Below, piece after piece: positions 7,986 through 15,288 of a stretch of 64,000 bases of DNA. Origin of the DNA: Bacteroides stercorirosoris (GTDB lineage Bacteria > Bacteroidota > Bacteroidia > Bacteroidales > Bacteroidaceae); the NCBI RefSeq assembly GCF_900142015.1, contig NZ_FQZN01000018.1, forward strand, positions 62,001 to 126,000, given 5' to 3'. The translations under genes and the position numbers were made by a program. The first letter of the stretch is position 1. Each line of letters begins with the position of its first letter. The notes under the pieces were generated by a model, which was not told the origin of the DNA, did no database searches, and saw only the letters and a list, made by a program, of their open reading frames with translations.

Positions 7986-9707
7986 TTATACCTCCTCTGC
8001 TTTTACCATTTCCCATCCGCTGAATTGCATCACGATACAGTGCAACTGCGTGCCCTGTGCCAGTTGTTGTACCCTTGGCCCTTGGGCATAACCGTGTATC
8101 TGATCTACGGCATCCAGCCACTGTTGTCCACCTTTACTTTCATAGTCTTTTGCCGGCAGATACTTCAGTTCCAGGATATAGCTGTGAGCCACTTCGGGGT
8201 AACGTTGCAGGTCGGGCATGAGGAACATGTCGCAGAAGCCGTGGTTCAGTTCCACTTCAGGGGCAGTGAGGTAGTAAGCGCTGATACTGAGGTAGGCGGT
8301 GAAGAAACCTTGGATGTTTCGTTCACCTTCGATGAGACTGCGCACGGAGGAGTGATTCTTGTAGGCGCAGGCAATAAATTCGAGTGACTGCCGCCAGTTA
8401 CCATGGTATGCCATATCTTTATAGATGGTACGCAGGTTGCTCAGGTCGATGTACTTTTCGCTTTGATAACCTTCGAGCAGGTATTCGTAATATTGCTTGC
8501 GCACATTATTGTTGGGGATGCTCAGCACCAGCTGGTCTCCGTCTGTTCCGGTGATGGTGAGCATGCCGTAGTAGAAGAGCAGGCTGGGAAATATCTCCGC
8601 CTTGGCGATTTGCTCGGCGGGAAAGGAGGTGGCGAGGTTGGTGATAATCTGCCCTTCCTCGGTGATACGGCGCAGCACCCCCTTGCGGTCACCGTCCAAC
8701 TTGTCCAGTTGAATGAGTTTCTTCATCTTGTTGTAGTCGGTGCGGGTGTTGGGGTCAATCATCTGTTCGGGTGAAGTGCCATAATTCATGTAGTTGCGGA
8801 GGTAATAGAACACCATGTCGCAATTGAACATCTTCGGGTCGCGTTCCAGACTCGCTTTGGCGAAGCAGTAGTTGTCGTACCAGGGCTTCATTTCCGTAAT
8901 CATGGTATCCACGTCACCGTTGTGCTCTCCGGCATCTTTATAATATTGCAGAATCGCACGTACATCTGTTTCGCTGAATCCCAGCATCATGTTGAATATG
9001 GGTTCGGTACTGATGTTCCATCCGATGTTGAATCCACTGCTCAAGTCATCCAGCGTAACGGGGCTGACACCTATCATGAATATGCGCTCGAACATACCCT
9101 TGAACTTCTTGAAGACTTCGCGATAGAACCCGCTGGCGTGGGTGATGGCATGATAAACGCCTTCGCCTTCTTCGTTGAGCACTACGTTGGTGAAATTGTC
9201 GTATTCGTCGATGATGAGGTAGAGGCGGGCACCCGTCTCTTTGGCTTTCATGTCCAGATAGTTCAGTTTATTCCTGAAGCCGGATTGTTCCTTCATTTCC
9301 CGGACAAACCCGGGATAGTAGTATGATTCATAAATGGAAGCGAAGTTATCCACACACATGCTGCAATAATCGTTGAAGTTCTGCGCCAGTCCTTCTCCTT
9401 GTCCGCCTATGCGCGAGAAATCCATGTACAGCACCTGAAAGGCTCCTTGCAGCGGCGTAGGTCGGCTGCCTATCCACAGGTTTCCGAAGCGGGCGGCGAA
9501 CTTTTCCTTTTGGGCAAGGTCGTAGTAAGCCCGCAACATGCCCAGAAAGATGCTTTTGCCGAAGCGGCGGGGGCGGATGAGGAACAGATAATTGGGCTGC
9601 CGCTCCAGCAGGGGCAGGTACATGGTTTTGTCCACATAATATTGGTTTTGTTCCACCACTTCCACGAAGCTGGATACACCGTAGGGTATTCTCTTTATCT
9701 CTTCCAT
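7986..9707 (-). CDS. AAA-ATPase-like protein with C-terminal PD-(D/E)XK nuclease domain
   Basis: A 573-residue protein of the large Bacteroidetes AAA-ATPase-like/DUF1703 family. The N-terminal half holds a P-loop variant FLIRPRRFGKSIFL (about residues 42-55) and a Walker B-like LYLIIDEYDN (about 162-171). The C-terminal part has GFCDMFLMPD followed by YILELKYLPAK, the D...E-x-K pattern of the PDDEXK_9 nuclease fold. These genes often occur in many copies per genome, and their function (mobile-element or defence related) is unproven. It is the first gene before the hemolysin-III-like gene. Confidence 0.88.
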   Translation of the reverse strand: MEEIKRIPYGVSSFVEVVEQNQYYVDKTMYLPLLERQPNYLFLIRPRRFGKSIFLGMLRAYYDLAQKEKFAARFGNLWIGSRPTPLQGAFQVLYMDFSRIGGQGEGLAQNFNDYCSMCVDNFASIYESYYYPGFVREMKEQSGFRNKLNYLDMKAKETGARLYLIIDEYDNFTNVVLNEEGEGVYHAITHASGFYREVFKKFKGMFERIFMIGVSPVTLDDLSSGFNIGWNISTEPIFNMMLGFSETDVRAILQYYKDAGEHNGDVDTMITEMKPWYDNYCFAKASLERDPKMFNCDMVFYYLRNYMNYGTSPEQMIDPNTRTDYNKMKKLIQLDKLDGDRKGVLRRITEEGQIITNLATSFPAEQIAKAEIFPSLLFYYGMLTITGTDGDQLVLSIPNNNVRKQYYEYLLEGYQSEKYIDLSNLRTIYKDMAYHGNWRQSLEFIACAYKNHSSVRSLIEGERNIQGFFTAYLSISAYYLTAPEVELNHGFCDMFLMPDLQRYPEVAHSYILELKYLPAKDYESKGGQQWLDAVDQIHGYAQGPRVQQLAQGTQLHCIVMQFSGWEMVKAEEV

Positions 9708-9875
9708 ATCATTCTCTGTGTGTTATCGTTTCAATATGAGGCGTTATTTTTATCACTCGACACTGCCTGTGCCGCGCAACATCGCAAAAGTACTTTATTC
9801 TTCCCGAAAGAACAAAGGAAGCGGGCGGAAAGTTGTTGCCCTATAACTTGCCATGGCCTGTAAAATGAAAAAAAA

Positions 9876-9899
9876 TATAGCGGAGGTGTCTCCGCTATA
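9876..9899 (-). terminator. intrinsic terminator of the HU-like gene
   Basis: A perfect 10-bp stem (TATAGCGGAG and CTCCGCTATA) with a GTGT loop, followed on the minus strand by an unbroken U-tract (complement of the A-run at 9868-9875). It lies 128 nt beyond the stop of the gene at 10027. Confidence 0.85.
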
Positions 9900-9920
9900 A
9901 AAAGGCTGTATGCCCTAACC

Positions 9921-10012
9921 ATACAGCCCTGTATCGATTGTTTATACAGCTCTGTATCGACTGTTTATACAGCCCTGTATTGATTGTTTATACAGCTCTG
10001 TATCGATTGCCT
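9921..10012. repeat. four tandem 23-bp repeats
   Basis: Four consecutive 23-bp copies of ATACAGCYCTGTATYGAYTG plus a 3-nt end; the C/T at position 8 alternates between copies. Each copy contains the small palindrome ATACAG-2nt-CTGTAT, and an extra inverted half (GGCTGTAT) at 9904-9911 pairs with copy 1. The array lies in the 3' region of the HU-like gene, before its terminator. Together the array and terminator account for most of the 319-nt gap 9708-10026. Confidence 0.9.
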
Positions 10013-10026
10013 ATACAAATTTCCGG

Positions 10027-10827
10027 TCATCCCAGTGGATTTTCGTCCAGTCCTCCTCCTCCGGTGTTTCCGCTGTCGCCTCCTCCTGAGGGAGCTTCGC
10101 CCAGGTAGATGGTTTGCGAAACGCTTCGTGGCGTCTTGAGCAAGGTCTTGCCGTTGGTGCTGTATTGAGTGGTGACGGTGAGCGTGTACTCTCCGTTCTC
10201 CAGTTCGGCGGGGATGATGAAGACGAGCTTTGAGGGATCGTTCACCGCCCAGAGGTCTTCGGTGACTTTGGTGACTACGCCCGAGGCGGATGTCAGCGTG
10301 ATGCCCACGGCTGGGTCGGTGCCCGCTATTTTCAGTTTCGAGCCGGTCAGGGTGAAGTTGCGTCCCGCGGTGGCGGTGGCGTTGGTGGCGCGGGTGGCGG
10401 TGTCCTGCGTGCCTGCCACGAACATGGTGCTTCCCTTTTCGCCGATGATGTTGACACCGGTGGCTCGGATGGCTTCACGCATGTCAGCGCCTTGGGTGAA
10501 GGCGACGTAGACCGAGTTGCGTTCTGGGTTCCACGCCTTGTTCAGCACCACGCCGGTGAATTGAGCTACGGCGTGATACAGACCCATATTGACGTTGTAG
10601 CCGCTGAGGGCCATTTTCTTTACCACCCGTTGCTCCAGATTGATGACTGCTTCCACAACCTCTCGTTCCAGACCCGGGTTTATTGCCATGATTTCGGAGA
10701 TGACGCGCTGTTTGTCAGCGGTGCCGGCGGAAACGAGGGCTAGGATGCGGTCGTTCTTGTCGTCAACGGTGACGGAGTTGTCTGCCAGCTGGGCATTCAA
10801 GGTATACTTGATGTCGTTTGTTGCCAT
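10027..10827 (-). CDS. HU/IHF-like DNA-binding protein with DUF4469 Ig-like domain
   Basis: A 266-residue protein. Residues about 1-120 match the Bacteroides HU-like (Bvu_2165 type) DNA-binding domain: KYTLNAQLADNSVT, an ELxxE-like stretch PGLEREVVEAVINL, and NMGLYHAVAQFTGVVLNKAW. The C-terminal half (about 145-245) is an Ig-like DUF4469 domain with LTGSKLKIAGTDPAVGI and ENGEYTLTV. A Gly-rich tail closes the protein. There is no signal peptide. The gene follows the repeat lipoprotein gene, 104 nt downstream, behind the hairpin at 10869-10916. The role is unknown; chromatin-like binding is inferred from the fold only. Confidence 0.85.
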   Translation of the reverse strand: MATNDIKYTLNAQLADNSVTVDDKNDRILALVSAGTADKQRVISEIMAINPGLEREVVEAVINLEQRVVKKMALSGYNVNMGLYHAVAQFTGVVLNKAWNPERNSVYVAFTQGADMREAIRATGVNIIGEKGSTMFVAGTQDTATRATNATATAGRNFTLTGSKLKIAGTDPAVGITLTSASGVVTKVTEDLWAVNDPSKLVFIIPAELENGEYTLTVTTQYSTNGKTLLKTPRSVSQTIYLGEAPSGGGDSGNTGGGGLDENPLG

Positions 10828-10868
10828 AATTTAAATGTTTTTTTAAAGTTGATGAATAATTATTTAGT

Positions 10869-10916
10869 GAAAACCTCCGCGATCCAGCGGTTAAGGACTG
10901 TCTTGCGGAGGTTTTC
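10869..10916 (-). terminator. hairpin after the repeat lipoprotein gene
   Basis: Perfect 12-bp inverted repeat (GAAAACCTCCGC and GCGGAGGTTTTC) with a 24-nt loop, 16 nt past the lipoprotein stop. There is only a weak U-rich tail, so partial read-through into the HU-like gene is possible. Confidence 0.6.
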
Positions 10917-10931
10917 GGGGGTTATGCTTAG

Positions 10932-13900
10932 TTAGAATTTGGGAGTGCCCCAAGTTGAATAATCCTTGATATCTTCGGAATTTGACATTATGCAGCCTTT
11001 GAAGCAATTTGCCGTAGTCCAATTGCCCGAACCTTTCGCATAGCTCCACAGTGCGGGGGCGGTACCTGAATTGTTATGCAGATTGACTTGGTAGAAGCAA
11101 TTCCTAAAGTCCATGTCTTTATCTATGAAGCGGTTTAATTTATCCTGTTCGGCCGCGGCGGGATCGACGAATATATTTGGATTGAACATCATATAGGTAC
11201 ACCCATAGAAGCAACTGTTGAAGTTTATAGCTTCTGCGTTCTTCGCGAAAAGCCCTTCCGGAATTGTCCGTAATCCGGTACACCCATAGAAGCAATAGCT
11301 GAAGTTTGTAGCCGCTGTGTTATTCGTGAAAAGCCCTCCCGGAATTTCCTTTAATGCGCGACACGACTGGAAGCAATTTCTGAAGTCTGTGGCCGCTTTG
11401 TTCTTTTCGAAAAGATTTCCCGGGATTGCGGTTAATCCATTACAATTAGCGAAGCAATAGTTGAAGCTTGTAGCCTCTGCGTTGTTCGCGAAAAGCCCTT
11501 CCGGGATTGTCTGTAATGCGGTACAGTCATAGAAGCAATAGTTGAAGCTTTTAATAGCTGTGTTGTTCGCAAAAAGATCTGTCGAAATTGTGGTTAATGC
11601 GATACAGCCATAAAAGCATCGAATAATGTTTATATTTGCGTTGTCCGCGAAAAGTCTTGCCTCGATTGTGGTTAAAGCGATACAATCGGCGAAGCATTGA
11701 TCAAAATTTGTAGCCTCTGTGTTGTTCGCGAAAAGTGATTCCGGTATTGTGGTTAATGCCTTACAGCTACTGAAGCAATAGCTAAAGTTTGTGGCTGCTG
11801 TGTTGCTTGCGAAAAGCTCTTTAGGAATGCTTCCTAATAGAATGCAATTATAGAAGCAATAGCTGAAGTTTGTAGCCGCTTTGTTCTTTTCGAAAAGATT
11901 TTCCGGGATTGCGTTTAATCCTTTACAATTAGCGAAGCAATAGTTGAAGCCTCTAGCCTCTGTGTTTTTCGCGAAAAGCTCGCTAGGAATCTCTTTTAAT
12001 AGATCGCAATTAAAGAAGCAACTGTTGAAGTCTGTAGCCGCTGTGTTGCTTGCGAAAAGCCCTCCTGGAATTGTCTGTAATGCTCTACAATAATAGAAGC
12101 AACCGCTGAAGTCTGTAGTCGCTGTGTTCTTTTCGAAAAGATTTCCCGGGATTGTGGTTAATTTTTGGCAACTGTAAAACGCTTTGCTCAAAGATGAGCA
12201 ATTCATATTGAGCAATGGCGTTTCAAGGCTCACCAGTTTATTCGGGTTGTAAGAGCCGGCTCTTTGCTCAAAATTCAGCACCGGTATTTGCTGTTTGTCC
12301 GCCGTCACATCCGAGCCGATGGTGATGATGTATGTGCCCGCTGCGGCGTACGTGTACTCGAATTTGTCACCCGCTGCAAGCGTCGTGCCTTTGGGCACTA
12401 CGACAGCGGGTGTACCGTCACCCCAACTTACCATGATAGCCGCGGGAGTAACGCCGGATTCGGGGAAGGGAATGTTGAATTTCAAATCGCCACTTTCCAC
12501 CTTCACGGTGAACTGCATTGTTTCAACTGGAACCGTGGGGATAAGTGTGTACGATGCGGGATTCGTTTTCTCTTCAGTGGTAGTGGCGCTGCCGTAGCCC
12601 GCGAAGTTGTAGTAGGTGGGCTTTTGTTCCAGGAGTGTCTTATATGCGGTGGCCACTGCGGGATCGGTGATGGCAGGCAGGAATATTTTGATGTCCGGGT
12701 ACGTTCCGGTTATGATGCCTGTCCCTAAGCTTATACCGCCGGTTCCGGTCGCTTTTGTGCCTTCGAATATGAGGGCTGTCATTGCCGTGCACCCTTCAAA
12801 GGCGCTGTTTCCTACGCTCTGTATATCGGCGTGCAGGAACATTTCGGTCATCGAGGTGCAATTTTTAAAGGCGCTGTTTCCTATTCTTTTTATGCTTTTG
12901 GAGATACTGGCGCGGGTGGCGGGTGCGGCATCGGCGGGCATCGGTTCGTTCTGGATGACTGTGGTCAGTGCCGTGCAGCCTTCAAAGGCATTGTCGCCAA
13001 TGGCTTCCGCAGCGTCGGGCAGTATGACTTTTTCTAGCTTTGCGCAGCCTGCAAAGCCTGTCACGTCGGCTATGCCGCTGATGCCGGACAGGTCGATGGC
13101 GGTGATATTCTCAGCCTTGGTGGCTTTCAAGAAAGTGGCCAGGGCGGTGATGTCGTCGGCGTTTACCGCACCCGTCACGGCCAGTTCGGTTTGTTCCGAG
13201 GTCGGGGTTATATTGTTCAAGGCGTTTCCCAAACTTCCCTCCGTAGCGGGTGGCAGGCTGATGGTTTTGCCGAGCGTTAGCGTGGGTTCTAAGGTATAGC
13301 ACAGGCCGGCTTTCAGCAAGGTGCCGGCTGCGGTTGTCAAATCGCCGGTGTAGGTATTGCCGCTTTCCGTGTTTACGGTGACGGTGAGCAGGTCGTTGCT
13401 CAGATCGCATGGAGGTATCATCATGTAGGCTTTCAGCGGCTCCGTGGAGGGGGTATGGTTAGTGATGTCGAGGCTGAGGCTTGACACCGGGGCGTATTCC
13501 GTATCCGCTTCGACGGTTAACTCGTCTATTGACGAGCCGGCGAGCAATGCGTACATCCGGGAGCTCAGTTTGTTATTGGCGGCAGCGAGGCTCACACGGG
13601 TGATTTTCTCTGTAGAAGGCACGTTTTTGAGGCTGAAGCGTATCATCGCGGCCTCGTGGCTGAATGTGAGTTTATCATACGAGCCCGGTGTCGCTGCTCG
13701 TCCCACCATAAGGTCGAAGCCTTTGAGGTGCGCCATGGGCTTGGCGCAGTCTTGTGTCTGGCCTGAGAAGGAGGTGTAGACGATTGGATCCGAAGCGTCG
13801 TTGTTGTAGTTGCAGTTATCAGCGGGATACATGGCAAAGTAGAGGCTCTTTGCATCAATGGTTCCTTCGAAGCTGATACTCGTTCCGTCCTGGCTGAGAC

Positions 13901-14222
13901 TGCTTGGCAGGCTATTGAAATCTACCGAGTAACCCAGCTCATTTGCATTGACGCCGAATACTTTAATCCTCTCCACCGGTGCACCGTCTGTACTTCCGCC
14001 TTCCCACTTCACAGCTATGTTGTCTATATCGGCTATTCCCAGCTTGTCTTCATAGTCGGTGCGCGTCTGTGAGGCCGCGCCTTGTGTAGCCCGGATGGTC
14101 ATGGTTATCTTCTCACCCGGTTTGGGTTCGTTGTACTCTTCCTTCAGTTCATTTTGGCAGGCTACTGTTGCCAGTGCCACGGCCATCAGAACGATGCTTT
14201 GATGAAATCCTCTTGTTTTCAT
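10932..14222 (-). CDS. large surface lipoprotein: fimbrillin-like, LRR_5, PKD-like and 27-residue repeats
   Basis: A 1096-residue protein with a lipoprotein signal whose likely lipidated residue is Cys22, followed by acidic residues (QNELKEEYNE) that suit surface export in Bacteroidetes. Domains in order: a fimbrillin/Mfa-like region (about 35-310, with TRTDYED and LYFAMYPADN), a BspA-type LRR_5 segment (about 345-530, with AIGDNAFEGCTAL repeats), a PKD-like module (about 560-655, VSWGDGTPAV and YTYAAAGTYIITI), then twelve 27-residue repeats of the form L-x-x-IP-x-x-LF-x-x-N...F-x-x-CF-x-x-C (about 687-1010) and a degenerate last one. The repeats resemble the 26-residue surface-protein repeats of Listeria and BspA-like proteins. 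It is probably a cell-surface adhesin or binding protein. It lies 16 nt after a small Gly-rich protein gene and in line with a membrane HTH regulator. Confidence 0.85.
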   Translation of the reverse strand: MKTRGFHQSIVLMAVALATVACQNELKEEYNEPKPGEKITMTIRATQGAASQTRTDYEDKLGIADIDNIAVKWEGGSTDGAPVERIKVFGVNANELGYSVDFNSLPSSLSQDGTSISFEGTIDAKSLYFAMYPADNCNYNNDASDPIVYTSFSGQTQDCAKPMAHLKGFDLMVGRAATPGSYDKLTFSHEAAMIRFSLKNVPSTEKITRVSLAAANNKLSSRMYALLAGSSIDELTVEADTEYAPVSSLSLDITNHTPSTEPLKAYMMIPPCDLSNDLLTVTVNTESGNTYTGDLTTAAGTLLKAGLCYTLEPTLTLGKTISLPPATEGSLGNALNNITPTSEQTELAVTGAVNADDITALATFLKATKAENITAIDLSGISGIADVTGFAGCAKLEKVILPDAAEAIGDNAFEGCTALTTVIQNEPMPADAAPATRASISKSIKRIGNSAFKNCTSMTEMFLHADIQSVGNSAFEGCTAMTALIFEGTKATGTGGISLGTGIITGTYPDIKIFLPAITDPAVATAYKTLLEQKPTYYNFAGYGSATTTEEKTNPASYTLIPTVPVETMQFTVKVESGDLKFNIPFPESGVTPAAIMVSWGDGTPAVVVPKGTTLAAGDKFEYTYAAAGTYIITIGSDVTADKQQIPVLNFEQRAGSYNPNKLVSLETPLLNMNCSSLSKAFYSCQKLTTIPGNLFEKNTATTDFSGCFYYCRALQTIPGGLFASNTAATDFNSCFFNCDLLKEIPSELFAKNTEARGFNYCFANCKGLNAIPENLFEKNKAATNFSYCFYNCILLGSIPKELFASNTAATNFSYCFSSCKALTTIPESLFANNTEATNFDQCFADCIALTTIEARLFADNANINIIRCFYGCIALTTISTDLFANNTAIKSFNYCFYDCTALQTIPEGLFANNAEATSFNYCFANCNGLTAIPGNLFEKNKAATDFRNCFQSCRALKEIPGGLFTNNTAATNFSYCFYGCTGLRTIPEGLFAKNAEAINFNSCFYGCTYMMFNPNIFVDPAAAEQDKLNRFIDKDMDFRNCFYQVNLHNNSGTAPALWSYAKGSGNWTTANCFKGCIMSNSEDIKDYSTWGTPKF
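11190..12160 (-). repeat. tandem 81-bp coding repeats (12 copies)
   Basis: About twelve tandem 81-bp units, one of them 78 bp, encode the 27-residue paired-cysteine repeats of the surface lipoprotein. Several units share long nearly identical stretches, such as AEK/CEKN-KAAT blocks and NFSYCFY blocks, suggesting recent duplication and a possibility of copy-number change. Boundaries are approximate. Confidence 0.85.
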
Positions 14223-14238
14223 GCTGCTCGTTTTTTAG

Positions 14239-14469
14239 TTATTTTTCGATGGTGAGGATATCATTAATCAGGTCTTCCAGCTCGCTTGAAGATGCGTTGC
14301 GGCTGCCGCGCGAACGTCCGTAGCTGCGGGAAGACGTGCCTATAGAGCCTCCGTTGCCGAATCCTCCTAAGTTGCCGCTTCCTGCAATTACACATGATGT
14401 TCCTTCTGTCTCCATCTGTATCACCTCTATTTGGGGAGCCAGATACTTTTCCTTTACTTGGTTTTTCAT
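14239..14469 (-). CDS. small Gly/Ser/Arg-rich protein of unknown function
   Basis: A 76-residue protein. The N-terminal third (KEKYLAPQIEVIQMETEG) looks like the start of many short Bacteroides proteins of the form K-x-Y-x-x-P-x-I-E-V-I. The middle is low-complexity (SGNLGGFGNGGS, then SSRSYGRSRGSRNASSS) and the end is acidic and helical (ELEDLINDILTIEK). There is no signal peptide. It lies between the membrane HTH regulator and the large surface lipoprotein, 16 nt before the latter, so it is probably translated from the same message. I do not recognise a function. A peptide precursor or a leader that helps export is conceivable. Confidence 0.7.
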   Translation of the reverse strand: MKNQVKEKYLAPQIEVIQMETEGTSCVIAGSGNLGGFGNGGSIGTSSRSYGRSRGSRNASSSELEDLINDILTIEK

Positions 14470-14521
14470 ACTTATACTTTTTTTTAAGTTGATAATATAT
14501 TCTCTACTATATCAGCGGTTA

Positions 14522-15097
14522 CTATTGCTTCACATTCATATCCGACGGTGTTTGTTCCTCATCCGGGGCGAGCAGGTTGCGTACTTCGGTATCCAGGTCT
14601 ACGCCTACCGGCAATTGCAGTTTACACCGCAGCCGGTACCGGTTTTTCAATACGGTGGAGCGGCTGACTCCCAGCAGATGGGCTATCTCTTCGTTATTCT
14701 GCTTCAAGAGGATGAGCATACAGAGCAACTCATCGACGCGGGTAATCCGCGGGGATATGGTGCGAAGGCGGTGTATAGCATTGGGATACAGTGATGTAAA
14801 GTGGTTGCGGAAATTGACTTCCACTTCAGCAGTGGTGAGTCGCGACTGAAAGCAGGCTGTCTGTGAAGAATGTGGACTTTCCGGATCGGAGAGTGACTGC
14901 TGTTCAGCTTGCTGTTCTATCTGCTGTTTCAGCGGACAGGTCAACGGATGTTTTTGGACTTCCTCTTCTATTTTGGAAAGCCGCATTTGGGTATGTCGTA
15001 TGACGTTACGTTCAATGAAAGCGTAACGAATGAGGAATGTTACACCGAATAATAAAATGAGGAGGAGTCCTCCGATAATTTCGTTTGTTAGATTCAT
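14522..15097 (-). CDS. membrane-anchored HTH regulator, short paralogue
   Basis: A 191-residue protein with one N-terminal membrane helix (about 7-27, IIGGLLLILLFGVTFLIRYAF), a charged helical linker with Cys and Gln-rich parts, and a C-terminal helix-turn-helix (about 90-175). The HTH region, LLCMLILLKQNNEEIAHLLGVSRSTVLKNRYRLRCKL, is closely related to the C terminus of the 727-residue protein next door. It therefore looks like a copy that has lost the TPR sensor part. It is the first gene in a run leading to the small Gly-rich protein, the surface lipoprotein and the HU-like protein, so it probably regulates them. Confidence 0.8.
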   Translation of the reverse strand: MNLTNEIIGGLLLILLFGVTFLIRYAFIERNVIRHTQMRLSKIEEEVQKHPLTCPLKQQIEQQAEQQSLSDPESPHSSQTACFQSRLTTAEVEVNFRNHFTSLYPNAIHRLRTISPRITRVDELLCMLILLKQNNEEIAHLLGVSRSTVLKNRYRLRCKLQLPVGVDLDTEVRNLLAPDEEQTPSDMNVKQ

Positions 15098-15150
15098 TGG
15101 TTTGTTTTGTCTATAGTCCGGCGTAAACGATGTATTTCGTTAAAGCCACT

Positions 15151-15158
15151 CAAATGTA
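15151..15158 (-). promoter_or_regulatory. Bacteroides-type -7 box (TACATTTG)
   Basis: TACATTTG on the minus strand fits TAnnTTTG and lies 53 nt upstream of the short HTH regulator. It is the likely promoter of the regulator, small protein and lipoprotein operon. The -33 element is not clear. Confidence 0.5.
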
Positions 15159-15220
15159 AGAAATCAGAGTCGAATAAACCTAAAAAACGGTATGGACAAA
15201 ACTAAGGACAAATATAAAAA

Positions 15221-15247
15221 CCCTTGTATATGAGAGGTATACAAGGG
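15221..15247 (-). terminator. intrinsic terminator of the TPR-HTH regulator
   Basis: Perfect 10-bp stem (CCCTTGTATA and TATACAAGGG) with a 7-nt loop, followed on the minus strand by TTTTTATATTT. It lies about 40 nt past the stop at 15289. Confidence 0.8.
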
Positions 15248-15288
15248 GATGCGTTTTCGCATAAAAAAGGAAAGGGGAGGAAAAAGCT

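Noticed and set aside
9921..10012. Possible CRISPR array
   Set aside because: The four 23-bp units are contiguous, with no unique spacers between them and no cas genes nearby.
11190..12160. Regular 81-bp repeats as a CRISPR or non-coding array
   Set aside because: The units keep one reading frame and encode regular 27-residue protein repeats within a single gene.
12616..13299. 227-codon plus-strand open frame
   Set aside because: It is an antisense frame over the repeat-rich surface lipoprotein, with no start context or domain.
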